The notes below the pieces were generated by a model, which was not told the DNA's origin, did not search any database, and saw only the letters and a program-made list of their open reading frames with translations. From Linnemannia schmuckeri (lineage: Eukaryota > Mortierellomycota > Mortierellomycetes > Mortierellales > Mortierellaceae), in NCBI GenBank assembly GCA_029449235.1, contig JANATG010000004.1, positions 1,736,001 to 1,800,000 on the forward strand: 64,000 nucleotides of DNA. Direction: 5' to 3'. Both the position numbers and the translations under genes were made by a program. Positions within the stretch are counted from its first letter, which is position 1, and the number at the start of each line of letters is the position of its first letter. This document shows positions 48,542 through 60,739 of this stretch, one piece after another.

Positions 48542-51263
48542 TGTGTGTTTGTTGTTTTAACTGTAGAAGGAAAGGATCATTAATTGGAGGAAAAAGGGGT
48601 ATAGATGGAGGAGGACGACCGTTGAAAGAGGAGGGAGGAGTAAGGATCGTTCTTTTTTGATCAGTATTGGGGTCCAAGGGGTGGAGTGGGAGGGAATAAG
48701 AGAGAAGAGGGAGGGGAATCAATCGCTAGCTCAGAGAAGGGAACTGCTCGAGGCGAGAGTGGGGGAAGAGAAGAAGAGGGAGGAGGGAGAGAGGAAGAGG
48801 ATTAAAGAAGAATGGGGGATGGCCAAAAAGGGAAGAAGCAAAGAAGAAGAAAACTAAAAGAAAAAGTGAGGTGTGCCGATGAAATGTACTTTGCTTTACT
48901 CCGCAGAAACGAAGAGTGTTTAGAGAGAGTGGAGAAAGCGAAACAGACTTTTTTCTACATGATGCGGCGTATGGGAGAGTGGTGGAGAGAGATTGAGGGA
49001 GTATATGAGAGAGCAACTGGCTGTTGCAGGAGTAGGGTGTATACAAAGGCATGGGTGCTGCATGGAGGGAGATATATAAGGGGTGAATCGATTACGGAGT
49101 GGATGCAATGTGATGTGAATTGAATGAAAAGAATGAATGAACACCTTGTGCGCTATACAATACTACAAATCGACATATGGATACACACACATACACACTG
49201 CGTACAAAGGATACAAAACCATACGCTATTGTTGGCTCAGCAGTGGAGGGGAAGGACGAGAAAAATCAATGGAGTTCTTAAGGTTGAGTTGAGGGAATGA
49301 AAGGCGCAACAGCTCTTACGTTTCAGTTCTCATTCATCTCTATTCTTCTTTCTTAGTCTTCCTCTGTATCTGTGAAAATCATCCTGTACTAGCGCTAAGG
49401 GATTCACCATGACTTTGCGTGCATCGCACCTTCACCCTGAGAACTAAGAAGGTGTCTATTTTTTGCTCGGCAACTCCATGTGTAGGTGACGAATATTACT
49501 TGTTGTTGCTCGATGAATCCCTTTCTCTTACTGTAAACAAAGTGAGCGTGCCTCCCTCATTGTCTGTTGTTGTGTCCCTGGGTTCCATACAAAAGAATGA
49601 TTGAAGGTGCGAAGAGAAAATAAACATTCCTTTGAGTCGAAACCCATCTTAATACTGACCACAAACGAGGGGTTGGTGGGAGTACAAACCCATACAAACA
49701 ATTCACTCAGACGGCAAAGTTGTCAGTCATGACTAACAAATGTATCGCATCGCATAAAAGGGACACCCGATTAAACCATCCGTCTCTTGTCAATTGAACG
49801 AAGGAAAAGTGGCACATGTAAGCGCCTTCTTCTATCCACTTCTTTCTCCCCCAAAAGCATTCTTCATACTTTACCGTGGCAAATTGCAATCTTCTGTCGC
49901 AGCATAGCATTAGCTAGGGGGAGAGATGAACACTTTAACAGTTGGACGGACGGGCGCGATCGACGGACGGCAACCTTTGTCCCCGATGGATGCGATGATA
50001 GTGATGGACGGTACTTCAACTGCCGAACGCCGTCTGTTCGTCGTGAACAAATTACCAACTCCGATCGGCCTTCTCCTCTACTTCCTCTTCCCCCGCTCGA
50101 GCGCCAATTTTTCATTTCCTAAACGCATGTCCACAAATTCTGAGCACCCTCCTTCACTCTATACACTTCTACTTCAGTCAATTTTACCCCAGGTTTCTGT
50201 TGGAATTGTAGCCAGCTGCCAAAAGCCGACTCCCGGTTGAGCTCGCTCCCCTTTACCCCATGTTCTCGAGATCTGTTGATAAAAGCGTGTGTGGTTCATT
50301 TGCTCAACGTTTAGTCGTCCATCGTTGCACTCCATGAGTTGAGTTGAGTTCGGTCTACTTATTACCATATCATTATCGGTGAACATCACCCGTGAATTAA
50401 TGAAAAAGCGTGTCTCATGGTTGCGAATAGGTATGCAAGATAAAGTGCTTGGAAAGGGGTAAGGGTTTACACCTTAGCCATAGAATGTGCGTTGTTGCCT
50501 TGGAGGGACTCAAATTAGAGGGATTGACGATGGCTCTGAGAACGAGCAGTAGGCAACACAGTCACTGCCGGTGCCCTCATGGATGTCAGCATAGACCAAA
50601 AGGCAGAGGATCATCCTTGAAAGCTCGGGCGATGAAGGTGATGAGCAGCACAAGCAAGGCGGCCCAGCCAAAAAGAAGCACGCGTTTGAGGGTTAAAATG
50701 AGATTAGCTACGCGAGCTGACACGCCACCAATTTTATTTTTGATTTAAGTGTGGAGTAAGGTGCCAAAGGAGATCCACCTAGCGGATTTGGAAATGAGAA
50801 GTGGATAAATTGCTTATGAACAAACACCACAAGCACATTCAGTGCCATCGGTTGCACTAAGATGCCGATCAGTCTTCCATGTTCGTTTGCGCTGCCTTCC
50901 TCGCTTTTCCTAGCAGGCAACAGACCTTCACGAAACGCGTTGATCGTCCTCCATACGTGATGAGTCGGACTGTCTTTGATCAGCGTGGTTCCGCAGATTT
51001 TCTTTTTTGATAAAATTACACCCACGCCTTGATGGCCGCCTTCCTTCACTTCTCTTCTTCTTACCACTCCAACTCCATCTCCACTCCACATCATTCCACC
51101 TTCCACTCATATATACACCTCCTTCTTGTTTAATTTCTTCTCTTTTCTCTACTTTCTCTTACTCTTTCTTCTTGTCCACCTTCCTTTTCTTCTGCTCGCT
51201 CTTGATTCCCTCTCTTGATTGCTCGTCTTGCCCCCAACAGTGCAATCGATCAAATAAATAAAC
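48542..51263. other. 2.7-kb intergenic upstream of paralogue B
   Basis: Purine-rich on the plus strand from 48570 to 48970, the CT-rich promoter of the minus-strand gene. Between 49150 and 51000 there are only short ORFs without motifs. From 51020 to 51260 the plus strand is CT-rich, as before other plus-strand genes here, and leads to the putative gene at 51264. Confidence 0.45.
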
Positions 51264-51776
51264 ATGCACACTCACCCACCACCAGTTCTGCCCATCAAGC
51301 CCTTTGTCCACAATCACCAGCCAAACCTGCTGGTACAACTCCAAGTACGTATTCCTCTACTCTCCTTTGTTATTCAACTGATTACCATTACGTCTTCTTT
51401 AGTTTTAGTCAAGGCTTGGTCAAACCGAAATAACAACATTTTCTCTCTTACTCTTTAAAAGAGGCGCAAGAGCCCGTTGTGGAGTTCTTGCTAAGAACAA
51501 TTAGGATCACTTCAAGGCAAAGCAAGGACTTTATGGCTTTGGAACAGGACTGATGCGGGTTGAACGGGATGGCAGGACTTTGTTCACTCCCACGTGGACG
51601 ACCATTCTCAGCAAGAACCCTAGCTCCGTTATCCGTAAGTGCTTGTACACCCACTCCTTTTCTTTTTCTGTCCTTTCTTTCCCAACCTTTTCTATGTTTC
51701 CACTGCCATATTCTTTTCACTCTAACTTCACCGCCCGAAACACATACACGTGCAAGCTCCCTGCGATGTAATTGAA
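51264..51776 (+). CDS. Putative short gene, unrecognised, possibly decayed
   Basis: I do not recognise this protein. Support is indirect: a CT-rich leader, then ATG 51264 opening 27 codons (MHTHPPPVLPIKPFV) up to a clean GTACGT donor at 51345. A second block at 51505-51634 reads DHFKAKQGLYGFG then GRTLFTPTWTTILSKN with natural-looking composition, ends at a GTAAGT donor, and could be joined by an AG acceptor at 51503-51504. A competing frame, AQEPVVEFLLRTIR, occupies 51464-51505 and would meet the second block only if one base were added near 51505, which hints at a frameshift. A short final exon ending with TGA at about 51786 is possible but arbitrary. Length and exon structure are therefore uncertain. 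Confidence 0.3.
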
Positions 51777-51799
51777 TCCATGTCCTGAGACTTTCGGAT

Positions 51800-52631
51800 T
51801 TTGAGAAGGCAGTTAGTTGTATGCCTGTAAAAAGCCACTTGCCACTAGCAGCACTTGTTAAGACCTAGAAGAGTAGGGAAGAGTGGATGGGGTCTTTTTC
51901 GCTGTTATTCTTCTGATTATTGTTTTAAATGCTTGTCTTGTTGTCTACTTTGCTTGTTGCTTTTTGAGTGACGATTATTTATAAAGGAAAGAAGCGCAGG
52001 CCTTACCAACAGCTACTAACTAATGCTCTCGTTCACCTTTTTTTTTTTCTTTGTATCATCCACGCACGAATGCATTTGGCCAAGGCATTGGGATGTGGTG
52101 ACCCTAAGGTTAAGGAAAATTGTTGATCAGCGTAAGTATTGAATTATTTACAATTTTTTTTTTTAGGCTGTGCGCGTTGGCATTTCTACCCATCCTTTTT
52201 TTTTTCTGAAGTATATCTCTTAAAAAGATGATGATACCTGACCGACAATGGGCAAGAAGACGACAGGACCGAACTACAATGGGAGAGCGGGATCAGAATG
52301 AGAGTTCCTTCATGATTCAAATTCAGCGTTAGGGAATACGAAGAGCAAACAGGAATATATATTGATCGATCTTGGCAAAAGTCGGGAGCAAGATTCTTTG
52401 TTGTGTAGTTTAGGAAGTTTGAAATAAAAAAAAAGGACGTTGTCCGTTTTTCTCATTATGACCGTTTTTCTTTTTGTACATATGCCATTTATTTCAATAA
52501 AAAGCAATTGATGATTTACTCAGTCAGTGAACCATCGGTCTAAAGTGGAGATGCTGAAAGGGGGATTATGAAGAAAAGAGAGGAGAGATGGGGAGTGGAG
52601 TGAGGGGTATGTATGTTATGTATGAGTTTTT
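51800..52631. other. Intergenic, allantoinase 3' side
   Basis: AT-rich with several T runs. A short frame HLAKALGCGDPKVKENC (about 52074-52125, plus) is open but unsupported. The allantoinase stop is at 52632. Confidence 0.4.
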
Positions 52632-54450
52632 TTACAACAAGAGTTTGCCAAGGGCAACCTCAGAGGTGATCTTGCCCTTGGTCCAGACCTTCTGTCCACG
52701 GACAAAGGTCTCCTTGACGACACCGTGAAGAGTCCTGCCCATGTAAGGGGTGACCTTGTTCTTGAACTCGATGATCTCCTTGGTGATGATGAAGGTCTCG
52801 TCTGGGTTCCAGATCACAAAGTCGGCGTCGGCTCCAACGGCGATCGAGCCCTTGATGCCACCCAATCCGACCTGGCGGGCCGTGTTGAAGCTCTGCCACT
52901 TGGTCAAATCCTGAATACTATTTGATGTAGTAGGTTAAAAGGAAAGGGAAAAGAGATTAGTCAATAAAGTAGATCAATAGGAGGACAAAAAAAGGCAGTA
53001 AGTCGAAAAAGCGATGAATAGTAAAATGGAAGAACTTACGTGCAGCCACGGCGGCGGGCCTCGGTCCAGACGACGGGGATACCGAACTGAAGGCCACCAA
53101 TACCACCCCAGGCACCAACAAAGTCACCAGCTTCCATCAACTTCAACTCGACAACACAAGGTGAGTGATCAGAGACAACATAGTCAATAGTGCCCTCCTT
53201 CAAAGCCTCCCAAAGCTTCTCCCTGTTCTCGTCTTCACGGATAGGGGGGCAGCACTTGTATTCGGTAGCACCCTCGGGGACGATCTCAGAGTTCAACGAC
53301 AAGTAATGGGGGCAAGTCTCGACGGTCAAGCGGACACCGTCGGCCTTGGCCTGACGGATCATGGGAAGAGCATCAGCAGCGGACAAGTGGACAATGTGGC
53401 AGCGGACCTTGGGGTACTGCTTGGCCAACTTGATGATTGTGCGGATGGCGTTGGTCTCAAGAAGCTGAGGGCGCTGGTGCAAGAAGGTGTTGTAGGCCTT
53501 GGGGTCCATGCCCTCGGGCTTGGGGATATCGCCACAGTCCTGCTCAGCGTGGAACATGAACACAGAGTCGGTCTCCTGGAACTTTTCCATAGCGGCCGCG
53601 ATCTCCTCCTCGTTGACGCAGGGGAACTCGTCAACGCCAGACTCGATCATGAAGCACTTGAAGCCCTTGACTCCCTCCTTGACAAGGGGGATCAGATCGT
53701 TGACGTTGGTGGGGATAACGCCTCCGTAGAATCCGACATCGACGTAGGTCTGGCCGCGGGCGGCATCGGTCTTGACGTGGAGGTTCTCGACGGTCGTGGT
53801 AGGAGGGATCGAGTTCAAGGGCATATCAATCAAAGTAGTAACACCGCCTAGATGTTTGCATTTTTTCAGGTTGTAAGGAGGTAGTTGCGGTTTGTTAGGG
53901 CATGATCAATGGCATTCAGGGTAATTGGCATAAAGGAGAGAGACAACGAAGTGAATGGCGTGGGAAATTGTCGAAGGTGTTCTTACCAGCGGCAGCAGCC
54001 TTGGTGGCAGTTGCGAATCCTTCCCAGTGAGTTCTACCGGGCTCGTTGATGTGGACCTACAGTTGTTTTTGTTGTTTATGGACAAAAGTATGCAGGAAAA
54101 AAAAAAAAGGTCAATGACTGTTCATGATCTACTTTTACACCCATATACAAACACGCAGACAAAAAAAACCCCCCAGATGTTTTTATCTCCGAAAGTAAAA
54201 TACAAGAAAAAAAAAGTCTCCTTACGTGAGCATCGACGACACCAGGCATGACGACGTTATCACCAGCCTCGACAAAGTCCTCCTGGTGGGCAATCTCCTC
54301 GCCAAAGTCCTGACGGGTTTTGACGGTGTCGAGGATCTCGACGATCTTTCCTGAGGCCTTGTCGACTATGATAGTTCCTGGGGCGGCAGGGGCGGCGGGC
54401 GAGCGCAACACCCTGTTGGAGGTAATAACGAGTCTGGGGGCAACGGACAT
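52632..54450 (-). CDS. DAL1: Allantoinase
   Basis: Hydrolyses allantoin to allantoate in purine/ureide catabolism, a cytosolic zinc amidohydrolase. 462 aa, the normal length. Exons 54450-54226, 54056-53987, 53847-53040 and 52917-52632. Metal ligands are visible: DAHVHINEPG (His75, His77) across the first junction, the carboxylated lysine in KGFKCF (Lys162), FHAEQD (His198), HIVHLS (His252) and SDHSPC (Asp325). The stretch NEPGRTHWEGFATATKAA fits allantoinase rather than dihydropyrimidinase. The first ATG was chosen; the leader is CT-rich on the coding strand. No other purine-degradation gene is in the window, so it is not part of a visible cluster. Confidence 0.92.
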
Positions 54451-54961
54451 ATTTTATTATGTGTAAGAAAGGAGTGATAGGAGGGGGTGGTGTTGGTTGA
54501 GGTTGAAGAAAAAAGAAGAAAAAAGAAAAAAGAAAAAGAGAATGAGAAAAGAAAAAAAAAGAAAGAGAAAGGAAATGGAATGCAACCCTTTTTGTGCGCG
54601 TGAATGTTGAGCAGGTCAAGAAGTGAGGAGTGGTGGTGTCCCTGTTTCTCCCTCGGATATTGGCATCCTGATTGGCTGATGATTTAAACCCGCCTTGTTA
54701 CTTTCAATTTCCTCTTACCTCTGCCTCCGATTTTCCACGGGCAAAGCCGATACATCATTACCTTCCTGGGGCCAGTAATTTTCACCGAACACCGCGAAGT
54801 TGCGGGGAACTTTTTTTTTTTTTTTTCATTTTCCAAACTCTTTTCTTTTCTCGCAGATACTTTCTGTGGTGACGACTTTTGAAAAGAGAGACATGTACGG
54901 ATATTTATGGTCAGGGACTTCATTTCTCTGTCTTCGATAATCATATAACAAAACAAGGCGT
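54451..54961. promoter_or_regulatory. Allantoinase promoter and dynactin 3' flank
   Basis: The plus strand is purine-rich at 54500-54580, giving a CT-rich leader for the minus-strand allantoinase gene. A T18 run lies at about 54811-54828. No gene. Confidence 0.45.
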
Positions 54962-55124
54962 CTAGCGAACAAACAGCTGGTGCATAGCTTCAAATTCTGC
55001 ACTGCTCCTGAGATAGACAGCCAAGTCTTTCCTTGCTGGCACCTGTTGGCTCTCAGGCGCGCCTACAAGTCCTGACATGCCCTTGGGGAAATGAACACGA
55101 CCGATCGGAGTCTCTACCAACGAC

Positions 55125-55160
<36 letters not shown>

Positions 55161-58100
55161 GCACATTCATACATACATTCCGGATAGAATGAAAAACAAA
55201 AGACACAAGAATAAAAATGGGTCAGAAATCATCAACCCGTCGCATTTTTCTTTCTTGCAAACCAAACGCCAATTCGCACACAAACACAAAAAGAAAACAT
55301 ACCTTCTTGAGTTTGGCAGGGGCGGGGTGAATGCCAGTGCGTGATACCTTGGCCAATCTCTCCTTGAGCTCGTTGCTTCTCTGCTGGATCGTGTTTAGAG
55401 CTGCCTGCTGGGTGTGGTACTGCCACTCAGGGCGGCTCGACTGCGCCTGCCAAGGACGGCGGGTCGTTGATGTGCTAGCAGTTGTAGCAGATCCATCGGC
55501 AGCAGGAGCCTTGGAGGCACTAACACTGTACTTGGTCAGATCGACAATCTTGGGTGACGCGCAAACGACACGAGCATCCTTGATCAGTCTCTTGGTCTCA
55601 AGCGCAACAGCCCTGAGCTCAGTATCGGCGCTCAAGACACGCTTCTGAGTCTCGGGGCGAGCAGCAACACCCTCACTCTGGATCGACGACTCCCCAGCGT
55701 CAGAGGCACGGCTCAAAGGAGCAGCCAGTCCAGACAGGTCGGCTGTCAATCCAAGGTCGAGCAAAGCAGCCCGTGTCCTCAACGACGCATTCTCAGAACG
55801 CAAGAACCGTAGGGCCGACTTGAGAGACTCGATCTGAATCATCAAGTCCCTGTTGTTGCCAGTCTCAGATCCATCCTGGGCCAATGCATTGGCAGCCTCA
55901 GGGTCAAGAACAGAGCCACTGGGACCATGTTGGCCATGGGGTGACCTATTCAATGGTGGCCCTATATTCCTGATCTCTGACTTCTTGACCAGTCTCCTCA
56001 ACTGAGCGTTCTGCTCCTCAAGGGCAGCCATATCAGTCTGCAGAGCGCTGATAGCCTCCTCGTATTCCTGCTTCTGCCTCCTTGCCTTGTCAGCATCACG
56101 GTCCAAGATAGAATTCTTCTCTGCTTGCTTCTTCAAGTCCTCCATCCTCTTGCCGAGCAATTCAGTCTTGACAGCAGATTCTTGAAGTGCTTGGTCCTAC
56201 AATAACATGACAAAATTCAGTGCACATGTTAAAAAGGAGCAGGTGGGAAGATAAATAAAAGACACATGGCAAAGAGTACTAAAGAAAATAAACAACGCGT
56301 ACGCACCTTCAATTTCGCCTCCTTGACGAGCTTCAAGACCTGGTCCTGAAGCGATTGAGCCTTCTGCTCTGCGTCCACATTGACAGTAACCTCGGCCTTC
56401 AAGTCCTTGGCTCTCTTGATCCAGACCTTATCGGGCTTGGCAACTAATAATTGCAACATATAAATGCGTCAAGGCATGCTAAGTAGGAAGAGATGCGACA
56501 AGGCAAGCAAACAACAAACTAATGACAAGAACGTACCCTTGATAGAGATTTCGGGATCCAAAATGCCCTCGGCCAAGGCAGTGATGTCCTGCAACAATCC
56601 AGTCAACATCTTGCGGCAGCCATCCCACATTCCAGTCTCGTTGATGCCCAAGTGCGAGTCGGTGACGCTGAAGATGGTCTGGTGAATAGACTCGGTCTTG
56701 ACACCCTCACGACGACCGCGGGCATACTCCAAGATGTGCTTCCTGACCTCATGTGTGAACTCGCCCAACTTTGTGCTTGCAGCACAGGCGTTCTTGTACT
56801 GGGTGAAAGCCTCAGGCTTAATGACCGATGCCTGTGATGTTATTTCGTCAATCTTGCGCAAAAGTTTCCTAAATAAACAACATGTCAAAACTTTCCGATT
56901 AATATCATCGGCTTGATTGCCAAGAAAAAAACGTAGCCAAAAAAAAAAAAAAAAAAAAAAAAGATAAGAGAAAGTACCGGGTGATGGTCTTGCCAGATTT
57001 GGCCTGCAGACACATGTTGGCAACACTCTGGACAATCTGGTATTGGATATCGTCCGTGTCAACCAAGCGCACGCCGTCTTCGTTCGTCTTGAACAGGGAA
57101 CCGATGGCCGAGAGGTTGACAAAGATACGGTCAAAGTTGAGGTCCAATGCCCGGGTAGCACCTTGGTAACGATCGACAAGATCCAATTTGGTGTTGGTCA
57201 AGAAAGTGTCTGCCAAATGGTCCAGCTGAGCGATGGCCCTGTGCAGATCGACGACGCAGTCAGACTCCTTGAGCTCCTCCTTGCGCAAAAGCTCGACCCA
57301 GGCATTCAGGCGACGCTCAGTTCCGACAAGGTCGTGGTAGACCTGGCCCATCTTAACAAAGACCTCGACGGGGCAGCCCTCGATATAAGAGACAAACCGC
57401 TTGGCAAGGTCACCAAACCAGGCCAGCTTCTGGCGGATTTCGCAGATAGGCACGAGATCCGAGGGTATATGGTTTTGGGCAATCTTGTCTGAGATGCTGT
57501 ACTGCTGTTCCAGGTGCTTGTTCATCAACTCTGCCTTGAACGCCAAACGCTTAAACAGTAACAAACTCTGAATCGAGTCGTTTTCAGTACGGAAGAAACC
57601 ATCGGGCAAGTAGGGCTGAACCAGCATCAAGTTATCGTTGGCTTGGAGGGCGTCCAGCTTGCGGAGCTCGAGATCGATAGCCTTCGCCTGAGCCTTCATC
57701 GCGGTCGACTGTAACTGGAGGTTGAGGTTCAACATGGCCTGAGACTGGCTGCCCAAACCACCGCCGTTGGCAGACTCCTGCTTCTGACGCAAAGACTCCA
57801 GATCGTTCTGAAGATGAGCAACCAACTCACGGAACTGGAGAATAGTGTTCTCATAGTCGCCAATGTTCTCCTCCAAGGTCTCGATCTTCTTGAACTGATC
57901 CCTGAGCTGACCATCCTTCATGTTGATTTCTGCCTGAAGCTGCTTCTCAGTCTCGCTATGGTTCTCCTCGAGCTCGTCGTTAAGTTCCTTGAGAGCCTCC
58001 AGGTCGTCAATGGCGCTCTGCATCTCCTCAATCTTCTCACCGAGAGTAATGTTCTTCTCGGAAAGCTGCTCGATCATGTCCTCGGCACCAATGGCATCAT

Positions 58101-60079
58101 CCAGACGCTGCTTCAAGTCCTCAATCTGGTTCTCAGCCAACTCCAAGCTTTCACGCAACTTTTCGTTATGAAGTTGAACCTCCTGCACCATCGAAGCCTC
58201 CTTCTCCAGGTTTTTGAGTTTCCTGGTCATCTCTGCTTCCTGCTCACTCGTCATATCACGTAGCCTAGTGGTGCAAAATAATAGTAGAGTAGACGAATAG
58301 TGTAAGAACACGTAGATGTCATAATATTGCATGGTGTAAGTCTCGGTGTTTCATTATATCTGGCGATCGTGTTACCTGAGCAGAGCTTCCTTGAGTCGCT
58401 CATTCTGTCGTTCCAGCTGGATGTGGTTGACGGCCGGGTTTCCAAGGTTGGCTAGTATTTGTGCATATGGAAAAAAGACAAAAAAAAAAAAAATGAAATG
58501 TAAATGTGCATATCCAAGGTCAGATGGTTGTCCTCTGAAGTGACCATGCTCATCCCACTTGCGGCATGTGACAGCAAATAAACAAAATAATTTTCAGGGG
58601 AGGGTGAGCTCGACCATGAGCAAGTGTGTGAAAAACTACTTGCCTTCTTCCTGTTGGAATACGTTCAAGTCGACGTTCATCTCGTCAACCTTCTCCTTCA
58701 GCATGTTGACTTCGTGTTGCAAATTCTCTGCTCGCTCCTCGGCCATCTCCTTGTCCAGTAGTGTCACTTCCATAGAATCGAGCACGTCGTTGTATTTATT
58801 CTCATACGCCTCCTTCTCGGTCTGGGCCTCCTTCAGACTTCGCTTCGAGTCCCGTAGTTCCTGTTGCATCTCTGTCAGCTTGGCTAAAGTTTGTAGAAAT
58901 AAAATAGCATAGTAGAATGTTAGATATGCCAATGATGCCAATTGAAAATGGCCGAATATACCACCTTCAAAAAGATAAAAAAGTACCTTGCAGTTTGGTG
59001 CGAATGTTCAAGAACTGTTCAGATTCCTCCCTGGCCTTTTCAGCCTCACGAATCCGCTCACGGTCCTCAGTGCGCTTAGTCTCCAGGATACGGAGCTTGA
59101 TCTTCAGTTCTTCATATTCCTTTAAGGGGACCATAGCCTCAGTTCGCTGAGCATTGTTTCCCTGTTGCATTTGAGTTGACAAGGCTCCTCCAGAGGCCGA
59201 TGCTGGCAAAGGAGCAAAGCCCTGCTGATCCTGCTGTTGTTGCTTCTGAGCAAGCTCTTCCTCCTGTTCAAGCTCCTGCTGAATCAAAGCCTCCTCCATA
59301 GCCAGACGCTTGCTCTCCTCTTCTGCCATCATGGTCTCTTGCTGCTTTTGAAGCTGTAACTGTTGTTGAAGCAATTGCTGTTGTTGTTGCTGTTGATTGG
59401 CTGATGTAGGTGGGGTGCTGGAACGGGAACGCTCTGCCAGGTGGTGGTCGTCGTCACGGGCTGATTGAGGTGCAACTCTTATCCTGCGTGCAGAAACGGG
59501 TGATTCGGGGGTTGAGTCTGTGCCGGCTCTCCTGGCTGGTGGTTTTGAGAGGCGCGAGGCACCTGTGGCGGCTGTGGGAGATCCGACAGTGGTCCTCACG
59601 GACGAGGGTCTGCTCGGAACACCTGTTCGGCTTCCTGCAGGCAGCTGTGAGCGACTTGAAATGGACGAAGGACGAGAGGTCGCCCTTCCTGCTGGTTCAG
59701 GCTATCATTGACGAATGCCGCAAAAAGAGATGGTGGTTAACCACTGACTTGAGGAGTGAATGCAGGTAGTAGAAGAGGTAAGACACTACTCATCATTCAG
59801 AATGTAGGTTACCTGTGCTCCAGTTGGAGCAACACCGTCGACGACGATGCGAGCTTGGGGTGGGCGGACAAAGACACCGTGCATGGCTTTGCAGTCAAAG
59901 TAGCGTTTGCCCTCGACGACACCACCGTTTTTACCTCGGGGCAGGTCGAGTTCGACACCGACCCATCGTCCGGTGGAGAATGAGGTCTGACCGACATAGC
60001 GGACGTAGCCTAGGTTCCCGCTGACCTCGACTCGCATACCGATGTCGATGCCAGGGGGTTGACTTCCAGGGTCCGCCAT
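54962..60079 (-). CDS. Dynactin subunit 1 (p150-Glued)
   Basis: Microtubule- and dynein-binding arm of dynactin, 1370 aa in nine exons: 60079-59813, 59701-58987, 58883-58644, 58451-58376, 58264-56978, 56868-56537, 56443-56307, 56196-55303 and 55126-54962, all phases closing. An N-terminal CAP-Gly domain is at about residues 12-75 (GYVRYVGQTSFSTGRWVGVE). A Ser/Pro-rich basic region and a Gln-rich stretch follow. A long coiled coil starts near residue 200. The dynactin-specific region contains LGNPAVNHIQLERQNERLKE, then QASVIKPEAFTQYKNACAAS. A second coiled coil comes before the C-terminal PIGRVHFPKGMS. The CAP-Gly GKNDG motif reads GKNGG here. Intron 3 starts with GC. The last acceptor is preceded by 31 A residues on the coding strand. 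Confidence 0.9.
55128..55158. repeat. T31 homopolymer (A31 on the coding strand)
   Basis: Thirty-one T residues on the plus strand end at the last acceptor AG of the dynactin gene, so the intron ends in A31 followed by G on the sense strand. Confidence 0.95.
56939..56962. repeat. A24 homopolymer (T24 on the coding strand)
   Basis: Lies within dynactin intron 5, near the donor side. Confidence 0.95.
58452..58643 (-). other. GC-AG intron 3 of the dynactin gene
   Basis: On the minus strand the exon ends GAAGAAG and the intron begins GCAAGT, the consensus for GC donors. It ends TACTAG. Using it joins QQEE to ANLGNPAVNH in frame, as in the dynactin family. The GT four bases further in would hit a stop in the wrong phase. 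Confidence 0.8.
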
Positions 60080-60739
60080 GACTGGGTCTCAGATGGAGTG
60101 TGTGTGTGTGAAAAGAGGTGTGTGCCTTGCTGTATGCTGTGCTGTCTGTGGTGGTTGTGGTTATGATATTTGTCCCCTCTTGCTAGTATATGTACGTGCG
60201 CGTATGGTGTATATTTGTTGGGTGTAGTGGCGGGTGTGGTGTGGATGGGAGAGGGAAGGTGTGAGTGTAAATGCAAGAGGAGGGGATGAGAGGGAGTGAA
60301 GGGCGTGAAAGAAGAGGGAGTGAAGGGCGTGAAAGAAGAGTGAGCAACTTCAGGAACACATTTGAGAGCTTCAGTGAAATTTTGTGACGTTGATGTTACA
60401 GTAGTGCTCGCACATGTTAACTGCGCGAACCAACGAGGAACTGCCGGACACGATCTTGTCGAAGATATCTTTGCCAATGACTTGCCGTTCACTGCTTGTG
60501 CTGGTCTTTATTTCGTTGTACTGATCTCTACTTACCTTTCTTTGTTTTTTATCATAATTCATCCAATATGGATATAGCTTTTTGGAAGGACATCCGAGCG
60601 CCTCATCTCCGCCGAACGCGTTGATTGTTCAACGACCTTTGTAGAGTGCCGGATACGTCAGTGTTGTGTCCAACTTTCACTATGTAATGGAATTGCTCTT
60701 AAGAGGAGGCCAGCTAACCATCATCCCTCTCTCTGGGTG
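60080..60739. promoter_or_regulatory. Dynactin promoter region
   Basis: GT/GA-rich on the plus strand up to 60345, with a 25-base near-direct repeat of GGGAGTGAAGGGCGTGAAAG at 60290-60340, so CT-rich on the coding strand. No coding signal. Confidence 0.4.

Noticed and set aside
50586..50744. Minus-strand open frame with a hydrophobic stretch (FGWAALLVLLITF)
   Set aside because: 49 codons with no ATG, no splice context and no recognised family; probably chance.
50940..51000. C-box-like GTGATGA suggesting a C/D snoRNA
   Set aside because: No D box or terminal stem found at a suitable distance.
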